Position numbers and translations under genes: made by a program. The notes beneath the pieces are model-generated. The model did no database searches, was not told the origin of the DNA, and saw nothing but the letters and a program-made list of their open reading frames with translations. This document shows positions 51,567 through 60,750 of a stretch of DNA of 64,000 nt, one piece after another (positions within the stretch are counted from its first letter, which is position 1; every line of letters starts with the position of its first letter). The stretch is from Brevibacillus ruminantium (GTDB taxonomy: Bacteria; Bacillota; Bacilli; Brevibacillales; Brevibacillaceae): the NCBI RefSeq assembly GCF_023746555.1, contig NZ_CP098755.1:4228501-4292500 (forward strand), read 5' to 3'.

Positions 51567-52895
51567 TTAATTTTTCACGGTGCTGTTAACCGCCACTTCC
51601 TGCCGAATTTTCTCAGTCAACGTGGCATTCACCAGACCGGATGCCGTTTGGATTTTGACTGTAAACGCATCATCGATTTCATCTAAGGTGGCACGGAGCT
51701 CATCTTCATTCTCGGCGAAAATAATAATGGCTGCGATTGGATCATAGTTGCTTTCCGCTCTCTTTACTGTGTCACCTGGCTTTCCAAAAAAATCAAATTC
51801 TTTCACACCTTCGATTTCCAATAAACTGCGGCGCTGAAGGATTTCGACAATCTCTCCTTCCGGGAAATCCACGTACGCCGTAACAGCCATTCGTTCTTTC
51901 TTTTCTTCCAGAGAATAATCAATGCGGCTTCCCAGCATCGCGTCCATGTATAAGCCGAGCGCGGATTCGTTAAAACGCCAGTTAATCAAGTCAAGAATGT
52001 TATGTCCCGGCTCTCTGACTGCATATTCCACTGTATACAGTTTCTCTGTGGAATCTTCGATCATGACCTCCAAATGAAGAATCCCCGTGCACATCTCATT
52101 TATCTCAATCAGATCCTTCGCCAACTGATAAAGTTGGCGCGATACGCGGTTCTCTATGCCGGCTGGCACCAATTGCATGGTCTCCACAAAATACGGTTCT
52201 TCCCCTTTTCCCTTGCTGGTGATATTAAACAGATAGATTTGCTGATCCTGGACGATGCACTCTACACTGACCTCCCTTCCTTTTATGTATTGTTCGATAA
52301 GATAAGTCTGGCCGTCGAACTCCTCCAAATAGGCAGACAGCTCCTCCCGGCTGCTGACTTTTTTTACGCCGAAGCTTGCCGAGCGGTTGTGAAGTTTGAT
52401 CACGGCCGTTTTATGCTTATCGATAAAATCACTGACATCCGCTTCCGAATCCGTGACCATGTAATCCGGAGTATGGAAACCATGTTGTTCTAACAGCATG
52501 CGTTGCAAAATTTTATTCCTTGAAACAAAGGCAGCCTTTGCTCCCGGCCCCTGCAAGCCCAAAACGGCATTTATTTTTGCTGTGATTTCAACATAAGTCT
52601 CAACGGAAGCAATGATCGCTTTAATATGGCAAGTCTCTCTTATTTTTTGGATAATTTGCAGGATTTTCCCTTCTGTCAGGCTTTTTTCCTCGAATAAAAT
52701 ATCTGCCATATTGGTGCGCTCTTGATAGAGATGAATGAACTCATGGTAATTGGCCATATCCGGTGTGTAACGATTCTCACTGACTAATACGACTGCCAGC
52801 CCTCTTTCGTTACATTCTTTTACCAAATTTGGCAAACAACTGGATAAACTGACCCCGATGATAACAATGGCATCCAATTTGTTATTCGGATTCAT
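51567..52895 (-). CDS. ATP-grasp ligase (cluster gene 11)
   Basis: A 442-residue ATP-grasp enzyme. VIIGVSLSSCLPNLVKEC starts the N-terminal domain, AVIKLHNRSASFGVKKV is the ATP-lysine segment, YLIEQYIKGREVSVE the hinge, and HLEVMIE...YTVEYAVREPGHN the metal site, where the usual E-x-N is E-x-A. The family (carnosine synthase, BacD, L-amino acid ligases) joins carboxylates to amines through acyl phosphates. ATG 52895 with GGAG at 9 bases is preferred. It overlaps the preceding ligase gene by 14 bases. Confidence 0.88.
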   Translation of the reverse strand: MNPNNKLDAIVIIGVSLSSCLPNLVKECNERGLAVVLVSENRYTPDMANYHEFIHLYQERTNMADILFEEKSLTEGKILQIIQKIRETCHIKAIIASVETYVEITAKINAVLGLQGPGAKAAFVSRNKILQRMLLEQHGFHTPDYMVTDSEADVSDFIDKHKTAVIKLHNRSASFGVKKVSSREELSAYLEEFDGQTYLIEQYIKGREVSVECIVQDQQIYLFNITSKGKGEEPYFVETMQLVPAGIENRVSRQLYQLAKDLIEINEMCTGILHLEVMIEDSTEKLYTVEYAVREPGHNILDLINWRFNESALGLYMDAMLGSRIDYSLEEKKERMAVTAYVDFPEGEIVEILQRRSLLEIEGVKEFDFFGKPGDTVKRAESNYDPIAAIIIFAENEDELRATLDEIDDAFTVKIQTASGLVNATLTEKIRQEVAVNSTVKN

Positions 52896-54144
52896 TTTCA
52901 ACAGCTCCACTCTTTACGAATTCAACCCATTTTAAATGACTGATACAAAACTCAGCCTCCGCCAATGCTTCTTCCGCATCTTTCCCCGAAGTTATTACGT
53001 ATCCATAACGGTCCGCGTAATTTTCAATTCGCCCGCTGGTTTCAAACGGGCAAGTTTTCACCGAGTATTTCAGTAAATGGGGCCGATCTTTGATGCGATC
53101 AACGCCCTCAATTTGAAATGAACCCGCTTTTTCTGTTGTCAGAAAACGAATGCATACACCTTTTGGGTGATCAGGTGTGTATTCCATGGGCAAATCGAGA
53201 TAAGATGCGACGGTTTCCTTCCAAAGGTCGATTCCTTTGCTTTGTTGAATGATGGAAGGGATATTCCCGCCCGGCAATCGCGCAGCCACTTCGATCACGA
53301 TTGGTTGACCGTTTACGATTCTCATTTCCACGTGAGTCGCTCCAAATCGGATCCCTAAAGACTGATGAAGCAAACGCGTAACGGTAAGAATCCTGTCAAT
53401 GATCAGGGGGTCTTTTTTGCTTGGAACCAAATGTCCCAATTCAACAAAGCAAGGACCGTTGGTAACGATTTTGTCGGTTACGTTCTGAAAAGTGATCTCG
53501 CCATTCCTTACAATGGTCTCAACGCTAATCTCCTCGCCGTCGATAAACTCCTGAATCAAAACGGTTTGACTCATGGCAAATTGCCAATCCTCTTCCAACG
53601 GCCGATTTTGAATAATGGAAAGCTTTTCATCGAGCTCTTCCGCGTTCCACACTTTATAAACGTTGCTGCTGCCTATTCCGTCAGAAGGCTTAATGATACA
53701 TGGGAACCCGACAATGGATGCTGCTTCATAAGCCTCTGCTGCCTGATGGACGATATAAGTCTTTGGACAAGGGAGGTGAAACTGTGAGAAATTCTCATAC
53801 ATGAGGTGTTTGTAGCGGGTGGCTTCCACCCAATCCAAGCGATTGGATGGAAGCCCTAGTTTTGCTGCTATTCGATTCGCATGCGGAACGAAATACTCGA
53901 AGCCGCTAAGTATCGCATCAATGGGGTGCTTTTCGTTGACGTTCATGATGGTTTGCTCCAGCTCTCGTTCATCGCTGACATTCATTTCGATCAGGGTATC
54001 AATATTGCTGAGGCATTCCGGGCTAATTTTCACAAAACCGGTGTTGAGGGCGAGGGCTGTGACGTGACAATTTAATTCCTTCGCCGCTTTTGGCAATCCA
54101 TCACCGGAGCTGATCGGTTCGATGATAAGAACGTGTCTTTTCAC
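52882..54144 (-). CDS. ATP-grasp ligase (cluster gene 10)
   Basis: A 420-residue ATP-grasp ligase, BacD-like in plan: VLIIEPISSGDGLPKAAKEL, CIIKPSDGIGSSNVYKV (ATP lysine and loop), LIQEFIDGEEISVETIV, and THVEMRIV...VIEVAARLPGGN (metal site with E-x-A). It probably forms an amide bond between amino acid-like units. The GTG start at 54144 follows TGGAGTGA. It is one of three consecutive non-identical ligases, which suggests up to three bonds or three different acyl acceptors. Confidence 0.88.
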   Translation of the reverse strand: MKRHVLIIEPISSGDGLPKAAKELNCHVTALALNTGFVKISPECLSNIDTLIEMNVSDERELEQTIMNVNEKHPIDAILSGFEYFVPHANRIAAKLGLPSNRLDWVEATRYKHLMYENFSQFHLPCPKTYIVHQAAEAYEAASIVGFPCIIKPSDGIGSSNVYKVWNAEELDEKLSIIQNRPLEEDWQFAMSQTVLIQEFIDGEEISVETIVRNGEITFQNVTDKIVTNGPCFVELGHLVPSKKDPLIIDRILTVTRLLHQSLGIRFGATHVEMRIVNGQPIVIEVAARLPGGNIPSIIQQSKGIDLWKETVASYLDLPMEYTPDHPKGVCIRFLTTEKAGSFQIEGVDRIKDRPHLLKYSVKTCPFETSGRIENYADRYGYVITSGKDAEEALAEAEFCISHLKWVEFVKSGAVENESE

Positions 54145-54183
54145 AATGATTCACTCCATCATAGATCTTATTGACCCGCTATT

Positions 54184-55461
54184 TTACACAAGAACCTCTT
54201 CGTCTTTTGCCAGGTAAACATCTATTTTTTCTTCAAAGCCCAAGTCTCCTGTTACCCTGCGGAAATCATCCAGTATTCCGCGAATGTCAGCGGGGGTTTT
54301 GCCGGTTATATAAAATCTCCCGAAGTTCGTCAGGTTAAAGTTTTCCTCATGTTCAAACCACTCGGCCTTGTTCCTCTCAAAATGAATGACGCCTGGCAAT
54401 TTTAAGAGGTAGGTCAGATCCTCATAGGACAGCTCTTTTTTAACCGGAAACTCGCAAACATAATTTTTCTTCTTCTCTACTTGGTGGAGATCAAACCGAT
54501 CCAATCCCATATCGATCAAAAGCGTGTACGTGTTCAATTCAGTAGAAGCAATGCTCAAGTTTACGCAGCCGGAGGTACGTGGATTGATTTCCAGCACATA
54601 GATTTGACCATCGGCGATGATGTATTCAATTTCGATTGCACCTTCCATGTTCAGCGACTCCGCAATCTCACGTGAAATTCTCCCCAGTTCTTCGTTGCTG
54701 CCTATTGTGTTTTTGATCGGCCCGACCCTGAACTTTTCCAGTGGGCAATGCTCGCTAAATCCCGTTTCCTCTTTGCTGATCGGAACCATGTCGATGTAGT
54801 TTCCTTTTTGTCCAATCACTTCTACAGAAATCTGTGTTCCTTGCAGGAATTTTTGCATCATTTTGGGGAAGCCAAACTTTTCAAAGTAATCATGGAGCTG
54901 TTCATCTGATTGAATGTACTCGACTCCTTCTGACAGACACAACTCCGAAGGCTTGATGATGATCGGGTAGCCAATCGCCTGCGCAACCTCCCTGGCCTCT
55001 TCCAGGTTATAGACAAAGTGGCTCGGAATCGGATGAAAATGATGTTTTTTCAGATGCAGCTCGGTCCGATATTTGTCACACATGAGCTCACATACTTCAA
55101 GTGAATGAGCAACGACCTTGATTCCGTGATTTTTTTCCAAATGTTCCTTCAACCGCGAGTCTCTTACGTTGTTTTTATCCGGCATGGATATGGAAACCAC
55201 GACATCGAAACCATTTTCAATGACAAATTGGGCCAACTCCATATGACTGACATCAGTCGGAAAGTAATACACGTTCCCGTTAAAGTATTTCTCTGCGTCC
55301 AAAACCTCCGGGTTCTCCTCTGGAAGTCCCTCCGTATACGCGAGACTTAGTTCTATATCATCCGCATTTTCCTTCGCATATTGGTTAATGTGAGTGAGAT
55401 GGGGATTCACGACCGATATATCCAGCCCTCTTAGCAGCAGCACTTTTTTCTTTTGACGCAT
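54184..55461 (-). CDS. ATP-grasp ligase (cluster gene 9)
   Basis: A 425-residue ATP-grasp ligase. VLLLRGLDISVVNPHL at the start, IIIKPSELCLSEGVEYI (ATP-binding lysine), MMQKFLQGTQISVEVIG, and AIEIEYII...VLEINPRTSGCVNLS with the canonical E-x-N metal site. A C-terminal ~90 residues (LPGVIHFERNKAEWFEHEE) form an extra domain. It differs from the next two ligases and keeps the full metal motif. ATG 55461 follows GAGGTG. It is the first of the three ligases in reading order. Confidence 0.88.
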   Translation of the reverse strand: MRQKKKVLLLRGLDISVVNPHLTHINQYAKENADDIELSLAYTEGLPEENPEVLDAEKYFNGNVYYFPTDVSHMELAQFVIENGFDVVVSISMPDKNNVRDSRLKEHLEKNHGIKVVAHSLEVCELMCDKYRTELHLKKHHFHPIPSHFVYNLEEAREVAQAIGYPIIIKPSELCLSEGVEYIQSDEQLHDYFEKFGFPKMMQKFLQGTQISVEVIGQKGNYIDMVPISKEETGFSEHCPLEKFRVGPIKNTIGSNEELGRISREIAESLNMEGAIEIEYIIADGQIYVLEINPRTSGCVNLSIASTELNTYTLLIDMGLDRFDLHQVEKKKNYVCEFPVKKELSYEDLTYLLKLPGVIHFERNKAEWFEHEENFNLTNFGRFYITGKTPADIRGILDDFRRVTGDLGFEEKIDVYLAKDEEVLV

Positions 55462-55492
55462 CCGAAACACCTCAATTTTCTAAATTTTATTG

Positions 55493-56230
55493 TCAGTGAA
55501 AAAACCTTCCCCCATCAATGACCAAGGTTTGCCCTGTGATCGCATCGGCAGTCGACAACCAAAATACTGCATCTGCGACCTCTTCCGGTTGAACGACTCG
55601 ACCCAGCGCAGTCGCTTTTAGAATGGCATCCATCACTTGTGGATCAAGAGAGTCAGTCATCGGAGACTCAACAGGCCCCGGAGCTATACAATTCACACGA
55701 ATTCCCAATGGTCCAAGTTCTCGCGCAGTGCTTTTTGTTAGACCCACCATGCCCGATTTAACCGATGCATAGTGGGGGCCAAACGCGCCTCCTGTTAAAC
55801 CTGCGACGGAGGAAATATTTACAATGGTACCCCTGCACTTCTCAAGAAGCGGGACAGCTTCTTTTGTACACAAGAACGGCGCTGTTAAATTTAGCTCGAT
55901 ACACGACGTCCATTCCTCTGCATCAAGTTCAAGGAGCGGACGCGGTCGGGCACCACCCGCGTTATTCACTAAAATATCCAGTTGCCCGAACTCCTTTTCC
56001 GTTACGCTCATCATTTTCCTGACATCATGCTGGTTCGTCAGGTCTGCAGACAAGACCAGCAGCTTTTGATGGCTTTCTCTTTTTTCTGCGCTGAGATCAT
56101 TTAGTTTTTCCGTATGACGAAAGCAGTGCGCAATCACATGAGCGCCCTCGCCCAGGAATTTCCTCACGATCTGTTTTCCTACGGTTCCTGAAGCTCCCGT
56201 CACCAGTACGGTTTTCCCATCTGCTCTCAT
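55493..56230 (-). CDS. Short-chain dehydrogenase/reductase (cluster gene 8)
   Basis: A 245-residue classical SDR: TGASGTVGKQ at 11-20 binds NAD(P), NNAGGARPRP, ISSVAGLTGG with the catalytic Ser, YASVK (about residue 155) with the catalytic Tyr and Lys, and the FabG-like INCIAPGPVESPM in variant form. It reduces a ketone or aldehyde or oxidises an alcohol. Its start overlaps the aldehyde-dehydrogenase-like gene by four bases (ATGA), so it probably acts on a product of that enzyme. Confidence 0.92.
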   Translation of the reverse strand: MRADGKTVLVTGASGTVGKQIVRKFLGEGAHVIAHCFRHTEKLNDLSAEKRESHQKLLVLSADLTNQHDVRKMMSVTEKEFGQLDILVNNAGGARPRPLLELDAEEWTSCIELNLTAPFLCTKEAVPLLEKCRGTIVNISSVAGLTGGAFGPHYASVKSGMVGLTKSTARELGPLGIRVNCIAPGPVESPMTDSLDPQVMDAILKATALGRVVQPEEVADAVFWLSTADAITGQTLVIDGGRFFH

Positions 56231-57621
56231 GAAAAATATCCCCCGCCCTCTTTGACAAAACCCTTTGATTCCAACAAAAATTCACTTACATATCCGTCAT
56301 GCGGAATGTAAGGGGTACTATACCAGGTAGGTATCCTTCCCCAAAAAACTTTACGGATGGTATGGTCTTCCAGTGATTGCCTGACGAGATGCTTGTTTTC
56401 AGTTAGCAATGTAACGCACAGGGAGTCTTTTAATGGCTCAATGCCATCATTCTCCTCCCATGGTGAGAGCCAGACACAAGGAAATGGCAGCTCCATTCCA
56501 AATCCAGGGGAAGTATGACCGTTCGACAATATTACGGACGGGCGCAGGATTGCCGATCCATCTTCAGCGTACGAGACAGGACCGTCCGGATAGTATGGGC
56601 AGCAGAGATCCTGCGCATCGCCCATCAACGCTTCCAGTGATTGCCGGATCTTCTTCGCTTCGGCTGCGGGAACGCTTGGAAGCTGAGACTTTGGATGGTT
56701 GGAAGGGAAAACCGGGATCTTGGCCAGCTTTTCAGCGAGTGCTTCCGCCACCTCATGAAAATGATTGTGAACAAAGATCGCACTGACATTGGTGCATCTC
56801 ACTCCGCCATCTGCAGCAACCGAAGCTGCTAATACGTCGATTACCTCATCAGTCACTTCCTCCACATCGACAAGAATTTTCGAACGGCCCGGGCCTCTGA
56901 CCAGGACATGGGGATGATTTCGATAGCTTGCTACCGTTTTTTCATTTCCGTAAATGATGGATAAGTCTGTTGCATTTATCATCTTTTCAGCATTTGCGTA
57001 TGAGCATGGAACGTAGGCCAACTGGGTCGGTTCCAAACCAGCCAGCAGCAGACTGCGGATAAGGCGCAAGGGGGTAAAAGGATCTCTGCTTCCTGGACGA
57101 ATGATCACGTGCAGCCCAAAGGCAAGCGCCTGTATCCAGCTTACATGCGTCATCGGATGGTTACTCGGTGCGATGACGGTCAATGTTTTTCCCCGCGGCA
57201 TCCAGAATGCCGAAGAGCCGCTTTCAAGATCCAAACCTTCCAATAAACGGGATGCACCTTGTGGACGCTGACTCTCCACAACCTTTGAAATGTTATTCAT
57301 GTACGTTTTCATTTCGCCAAGACTGCGTGTGACCACACTGATCGGTACACCCGTTGCTTTGGCCTGTTTCAAGCAAAACGCTTCCGGCGTCTCTCCCTGA
57401 ACAATTCCTTCCGCAAAAATTTCTCCGGCTTTGGATATAGCCGCTACCCTCTGTGCGTAAGGCTGTGTCGCCGCTTTCTTCAGTTCGTTCACAATCATCT
57501 GCAGCAACAAAGGGGGAGCGAGGCTCATTTCGGCAATCGGTTCATGATTTACCCCGGTAATGATTGTTTTGTCTTCGGATAGATACTCTCCGGCGGGCCT
57601 CAGGATCGGAATCTGATCCAT
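56227..57621 (-). CDS. Aldehyde dehydrogenase-like acyl reductase (cluster gene 7)
   Basis: A 464-residue member of the aldehyde dehydrogenase/LuxC-like reductase group. VIAPSNHPMTHVSWIQALAFG, VIIRPGSRDPF (cofactor region) and the catalytic Cys276 in DGGVRCTNVSAIF are seen. The position directly after an AMP-forming ligase (no gap) matches the EhpF-EhpG and LuxE-LuxC logic, in which an activated acid is reduced to an aldehyde. The likely substrate is an aromatic acid made by the DAHP-synthase/anthranilate-synthase part of the operon; this is inference. Confidence 0.8.
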   Translation of the reverse strand: MDQIPILRPAGEYLSEDKTIITGVNHEPIAEMSLAPPLLLQMIVNELKKAATQPYAQRVAAISKAGEIFAEGIVQGETPEAFCLKQAKATGVPISVVTRSLGEMKTYMNNISKVVESQRPQGASRLLEGLDLESGSSAFWMPRGKTLTVIAPSNHPMTHVSWIQALAFGLHVIIRPGSRDPFTPLRLIRSLLLAGLEPTQLAYVPCSYANAEKMINATDLSIIYGNEKTVASYRNHPHVLVRGPGRSKILVDVEEVTDEVIDVLAASVAADGGVRCTNVSAIFVHNHFHEVAEALAEKLAKIPVFPSNHPKSQLPSVPAAEAKKIRQSLEALMGDAQDLCCPYYPDGPVSYAEDGSAILRPSVILSNGHTSPGFGMELPFPCVWLSPWEENDGIEPLKDSLCVTLLTENKHLVRQSLEDHTIRKVFWGRIPTWYSTPYIPHDGYVSEFLLESKGFVKEGGGYFS

Positions 57622-58707
57622 TCAGTACACCCCTTCAATAATGCTTTGCTGCTGATTCTTCAGAACTTTCACCTTCGAAAGACCATCCGACTTGAAAACA
57701 TCCGTTGCCTGATTTCTTACAGCCACATCCCGCTCCAGGTTATTGGGGAGAAATAATTCCCGACTGAGCAGGGTTACTTTCACTTGCCCTGCTTTTCCGT
57801 ACTCTACTGTTTGCTGCAGATTTTCAGGATCGACCACATCTATGAAGCAGTACGGATAAAATGTCTGAAAAACACACCGGTCCAAATCACCTGGGTGGGG
57901 TGGCCGTTGGATCGCAATTCCCATCATCGTATTTCCGTAGAGACCCATTATTTTTGAATCAGGAAAGAATTCTTCCTCCAGCAGCCGAAGCGTTTCATCG
58001 GATATACTTGTTCCGCTCCAGATAATGGCTTTGGCCCGTTTCCTGAATAAATCCAGCGTCTTTGGCCGTGAACAAATCTCTTCCAACACCGGAGGGGTAG
58101 CAAAAATGACGGATACCGGCTGTGTTTCCAGGATGCTTGCCGCTTGTTCTATCACGTGGTCAATATAGAGTTTGACTTCCTCTGCCTTCTTGTTTTTTAT
58201 GCACAGTTTCACCCATCTGGGGTCAAAATCAATGTAGTAGCACAGTTTCTTTCTCATCTGCGCCAATAAACCGACAGATCTTCCTACCGCATGCGGTCCA
58301 GCAGGGCCAATATGTATCCAATCCCCATCATCGGGAAACTGATGCATCTGCAGTACATGATTGACCCACTCGACCCCTCTTTTCCTCGAGTTCATCTCAA
58401 TAATTCTTTTGGGGGCGCCAGTCGTTCCTCCGCTTTCGAAGACCAGGAATCTCCACTCATCGGTTAAGCATCCCTGAGGGATCAAATCTCGAACCGGAAT
58501 GTCTCGCCACAAGGTGCTTACATCCGGAAAGCGTTTGAGGTCTTCAACCGTTTTTATGTCTGTAAGCGGATCGAAATCGAGCTGTTTCCTGTAAGAGAGC
58601 CAAAAAGGTGATCCTGTTTTTGAACTGAAATGCCACCGCATGGTCTCAACAATCAGCTCGTCAAGATCAGGCAAATCATTGAAATCTCGATTGAAAATAT
58701 CGTTCAT
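57622..58707 (-). CDS. AMP-forming acyl-adenylate ligase, EhpF/PaaK-like (cluster gene 6)
   Basis: A 361-residue adenylating enzyme with the P-loop ESGGTTGAPK at 91-100, WSGTSISDETLRLLEEEFF and IMGLYGNTMMG (A5-like). It is shorter than standard acyl-CoA ligases and lacks a full C-terminal lid, like coenzyme F390 synthetase/PaaK relatives and EhpF of phenazine clusters. It would activate a carboxylate as acyl-AMP for the reductase encoded directly after it. It begins 18 bp after the glutaminase subunit gene. Confidence 0.8.
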   Translation of the reverse strand: MNDIFNRDFNDLPDLDELIVETMRWHFSSKTGSPFWLSYRKQLDFDPLTDIKTVEDLKRFPDVSTLWRDIPVRDLIPQGCLTDEWRFLVFESGGTTGAPKRIIEMNSRKRGVEWVNHVLQMHQFPDDGDWIHIGPAGPHAVGRSVGLLAQMRKKLCYYIDFDPRWVKLCIKNKKAEEVKLYIDHVIEQAASILETQPVSVIFATPPVLEEICSRPKTLDLFRKRAKAIIWSGTSISDETLRLLEEEFFPDSKIMGLYGNTMMGIAIQRPPHPGDLDRCVFQTFYPYCFIDVVDPENLQQTVEYGKAGQVKVTLLSRELFLPNNLERDVAVRNQATDVFKSDGLSKVKVLKNQQQSIIEGVY

Positions 58708-58725
58708 GATTTCACCCCTATACCT

Positions 58726-59319
58726 TTATAGATGAAGCTGTGGACGTAACATCTTGACGGTCGCAATAAAGCTGTCAAGCATCTTCATTCCCTGTGAAGT
58801 AAATATCGACTCCGGATGAAACTGCACGCCATGGATCGGGAAGGTTTTGTGACGAATCCCCATGATTTCACCGTCATCGGAAAGAGCCGTAATTTCCAGC
58901 TCGTCAGGAAGCGTGTCGCGGTCAATGACCAGAGAGTGGTAGCGAACCACCTGCAGGGGATTCTCCAGGTTTGCAAACACCCCGCTGCGATCATGGGTAA
59001 TAAGAGATACCTTGCCATGCATCGGTTGTTTGGCCCTTCTGATCGCCGCTCCGAATACCTGACCAATCGCTTGATGTCCCAAACAAACGCCAAGGATGGG
59101 AATTTCCCCGGCAAAGCGCCGAATCACTTCCATAGAAAGCCCCGCTTCGCTCGGGCTGCACGGCCCCGGCGAAATGAGAATGGCCGTTGGATTCAAGCGC
59201 TGAATTTCTTCGATAGTCGTTTGATCATTTCGCCTGACCACCGAATCTATCCCCAAGCAACCAAAGTATTGGACGAGGTTATAGACAAAGGAATCGTAGT
59301 TATCCAGAACAAAGATCAA
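58726..59319 (-). CDS. Glutamine amidotransferase subunit, TrpG/PabA-like (cluster gene 5)
   Basis: A 197-residue class I glutamine amidotransferase: DNYDSFVYNLVQYFG at the start, nucleophile Cys in GVCLGHQAIG, and the catalytic His-Glu in GVQFHPESIFT. It hydrolyses glutamine and channels ammonia to the synthase subunit. The TTG start at 59319 follows AAAGGAGG and overlaps the stop codon of the partner gene (TTGA), giving balanced translation of the two subunits. Confidence 0.93.
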   Translation of the reverse strand: MIFVLDNYDSFVYNLVQYFGCLGIDSVVRRNDQTTIEEIQRLNPTAILISPGPCSPSEAGLSMEVIRRFAGEIPILGVCLGHQAIGQVFGAAIRRAKQPMHGKVSLITHDRSGVFANLENPLQVVRYHSLVIDRDTLPDELEITALSDDGEIMGIRHKTFPIHGVQFHPESIFTSQGMKMLDSFIATVKMLRPQLHL

Positions 59320-60746
59320 CCGAAAACCTCCTTTTCTGCACCCAGTACTGCCAATCCAGCCCTTAGCTTGCTCAAACATTCCTGGTATTCCTGTTCGGGA
59401 TCACTGTCAAATACGATACCGGCTCCCGCCTGCAGGAATGCTACGCCATTCTGGATCACGATACTCCGAATAGTGATGTAGAGACTCAACGTATCCCCGG
59501 CCAGGAATCCGACGCCACCGGAATACAGTCCTCGATCTACCGGTTCTAATTCCTCAATAATTTCCATGGCACGGATTTTGGGCGCGCCTGTCATCGTCCC
59601 CGCCGGAAAGCTTGATCGAACCAAATCGGAAACCGAGCATTTCTGATCAAGCTCCCCAACCACATTTGATACAAGGTGCATGACATGCGAGTAGTACTCC
59701 ACCTCCATCAAACGGTCAACTTCAACGGTGCCAATGGCGCATACCCTTCCCAGGTCGTTCCGAGCCAGATCCACTAGCATACGGTGCTCTGCCAACTCTT
59801 TTTCAGACGAACGCAGCTCTTTCTCCAACATTCTGTCTTCGAAGTCTGTATGGCCCCTGCGACGTGTACCTGCCAATGGCCTTAATACTGTTTTTTTGCC
59901 GTTTGCGATCACAAGCGGTTCTGGAGAAGCACCCACGACTTGAAATTCTTTCGTAATGAAGCAGTACTGGAATGGAGAAGGATTCAGACGAGCGAGAGAT
60001 TGATATGAAGCGATGGGACATCCAGAAAAAGGAACCTCTAATCGCAGAGAGAGGACAACTTGAAAGATATCTCCGTTTAAAATGTACTCTTTTGCTTTTT
60101 CTACCGCTCTCATATACTCTTCTTTGCAAAAACTGGTTGAGACGGAGATGTTTTCAACGGATTGCCGCTCATTTTCAGAGTTTTGCTCCTCGGGGGATTG
60201 CAACATTTCAATCGTTTTTTTCATGAGCTCCGCTGTATAAGATTCACCGTAGACGGACAGACATACAACTGACGTACTGTCCTCGTCGAATAAAACAGCA
60301 ATTTCCGGTAAAAAGAACTCGTAGTCAGGGAGGCTTGTAGTTTGTTTGGAAGGAACAGTTGGGAGTCTTTCAAACCTTCTGGCGGCATCGTAAGCGATAA
60401 ATCCAAATAATCCCCTGAGAAAATCCGGACAATCATCTCCCCGAAAATCATAAGCACTCTGCAATTGGACCAAATGGTTGAGGGGGTCCTGGCTGGCAAG
60501 GTAATCATTTCTGGCATGATCCTGCCAATAAGAGAGGGAGTCCTCCCCTTTTCCGGTGAACCGAAGAGTTGCCCCTCCCAAAAACAGCTTTTGTCTCCCC
60601 GACGCAGTAAATTCTCCTTCGATTAGCATCATTGGTTCGAGATGACTCATTTTCCGCGCGAATCCGATGAATGAGCCGTTTGATCGCTTGATCGTGCAAC
60701 GCTTAATCGTAACGATTCTCTTTTGACCATCGGCGATATTCTGCAT
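59316..60746 (-). CDS. Anthranilate synthase-like component I (cluster gene 4)
   Basis: A 476-residue chorismate-utilising enzyme: FQVVLSLRLEVPFSG, GASPEPLVI, LRPLAGTRRRG, EHRMLVDLARNDLGR, FPAGTMTGAPKIRAMEII and QAGAGIVFDSDPEQEY. The alanine in PLAGT (PabB enzymes have lysine, PIKGT) favours anthranilate- or aminodeoxyisochorismate-type chemistry over p-aminobenzoate. The N-terminal tryptophan-feedback motif LLES appears as MLIEGE, so inhibition by Trp may be lost. ATG 60746 follows GGAGG. It starts just after the DUF362 gene and overlaps the amidotransferase gene. Confidence 0.9.
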   Translation of the reverse strand: MQNIADGQKRIVTIKRCTIKRSNGSFIGFARKMSHLEPMMLIEGEFTASGRQKLFLGGATLRFTGKGEDSLSYWQDHARNDYLASQDPLNHLVQLQSAYDFRGDDCPDFLRGLFGFIAYDAARRFERLPTVPSKQTTSLPDYEFFLPEIAVLFDEDSTSVVCLSVYGESYTAELMKKTIEMLQSPEEQNSENERQSVENISVSTSFCKEEYMRAVEKAKEYILNGDIFQVVLSLRLEVPFSGCPIASYQSLARLNPSPFQYCFITKEFQVVGASPEPLVIANGKKTVLRPLAGTRRRGHTDFEDRMLEKELRSSEKELAEHRMLVDLARNDLGRVCAIGTVEVDRLMEVEYYSHVMHLVSNVVGELDQKCSVSDLVRSSFPAGTMTGAPKIRAMEIIEELEPVDRGLYSGGVGFLAGDTLSLYITIRSIVIQNGVAFLQAGAGIVFDSDPEQEYQECLSKLRAGLAVLGAEKEVFG

Positions 60747-60750
60747 ATGG

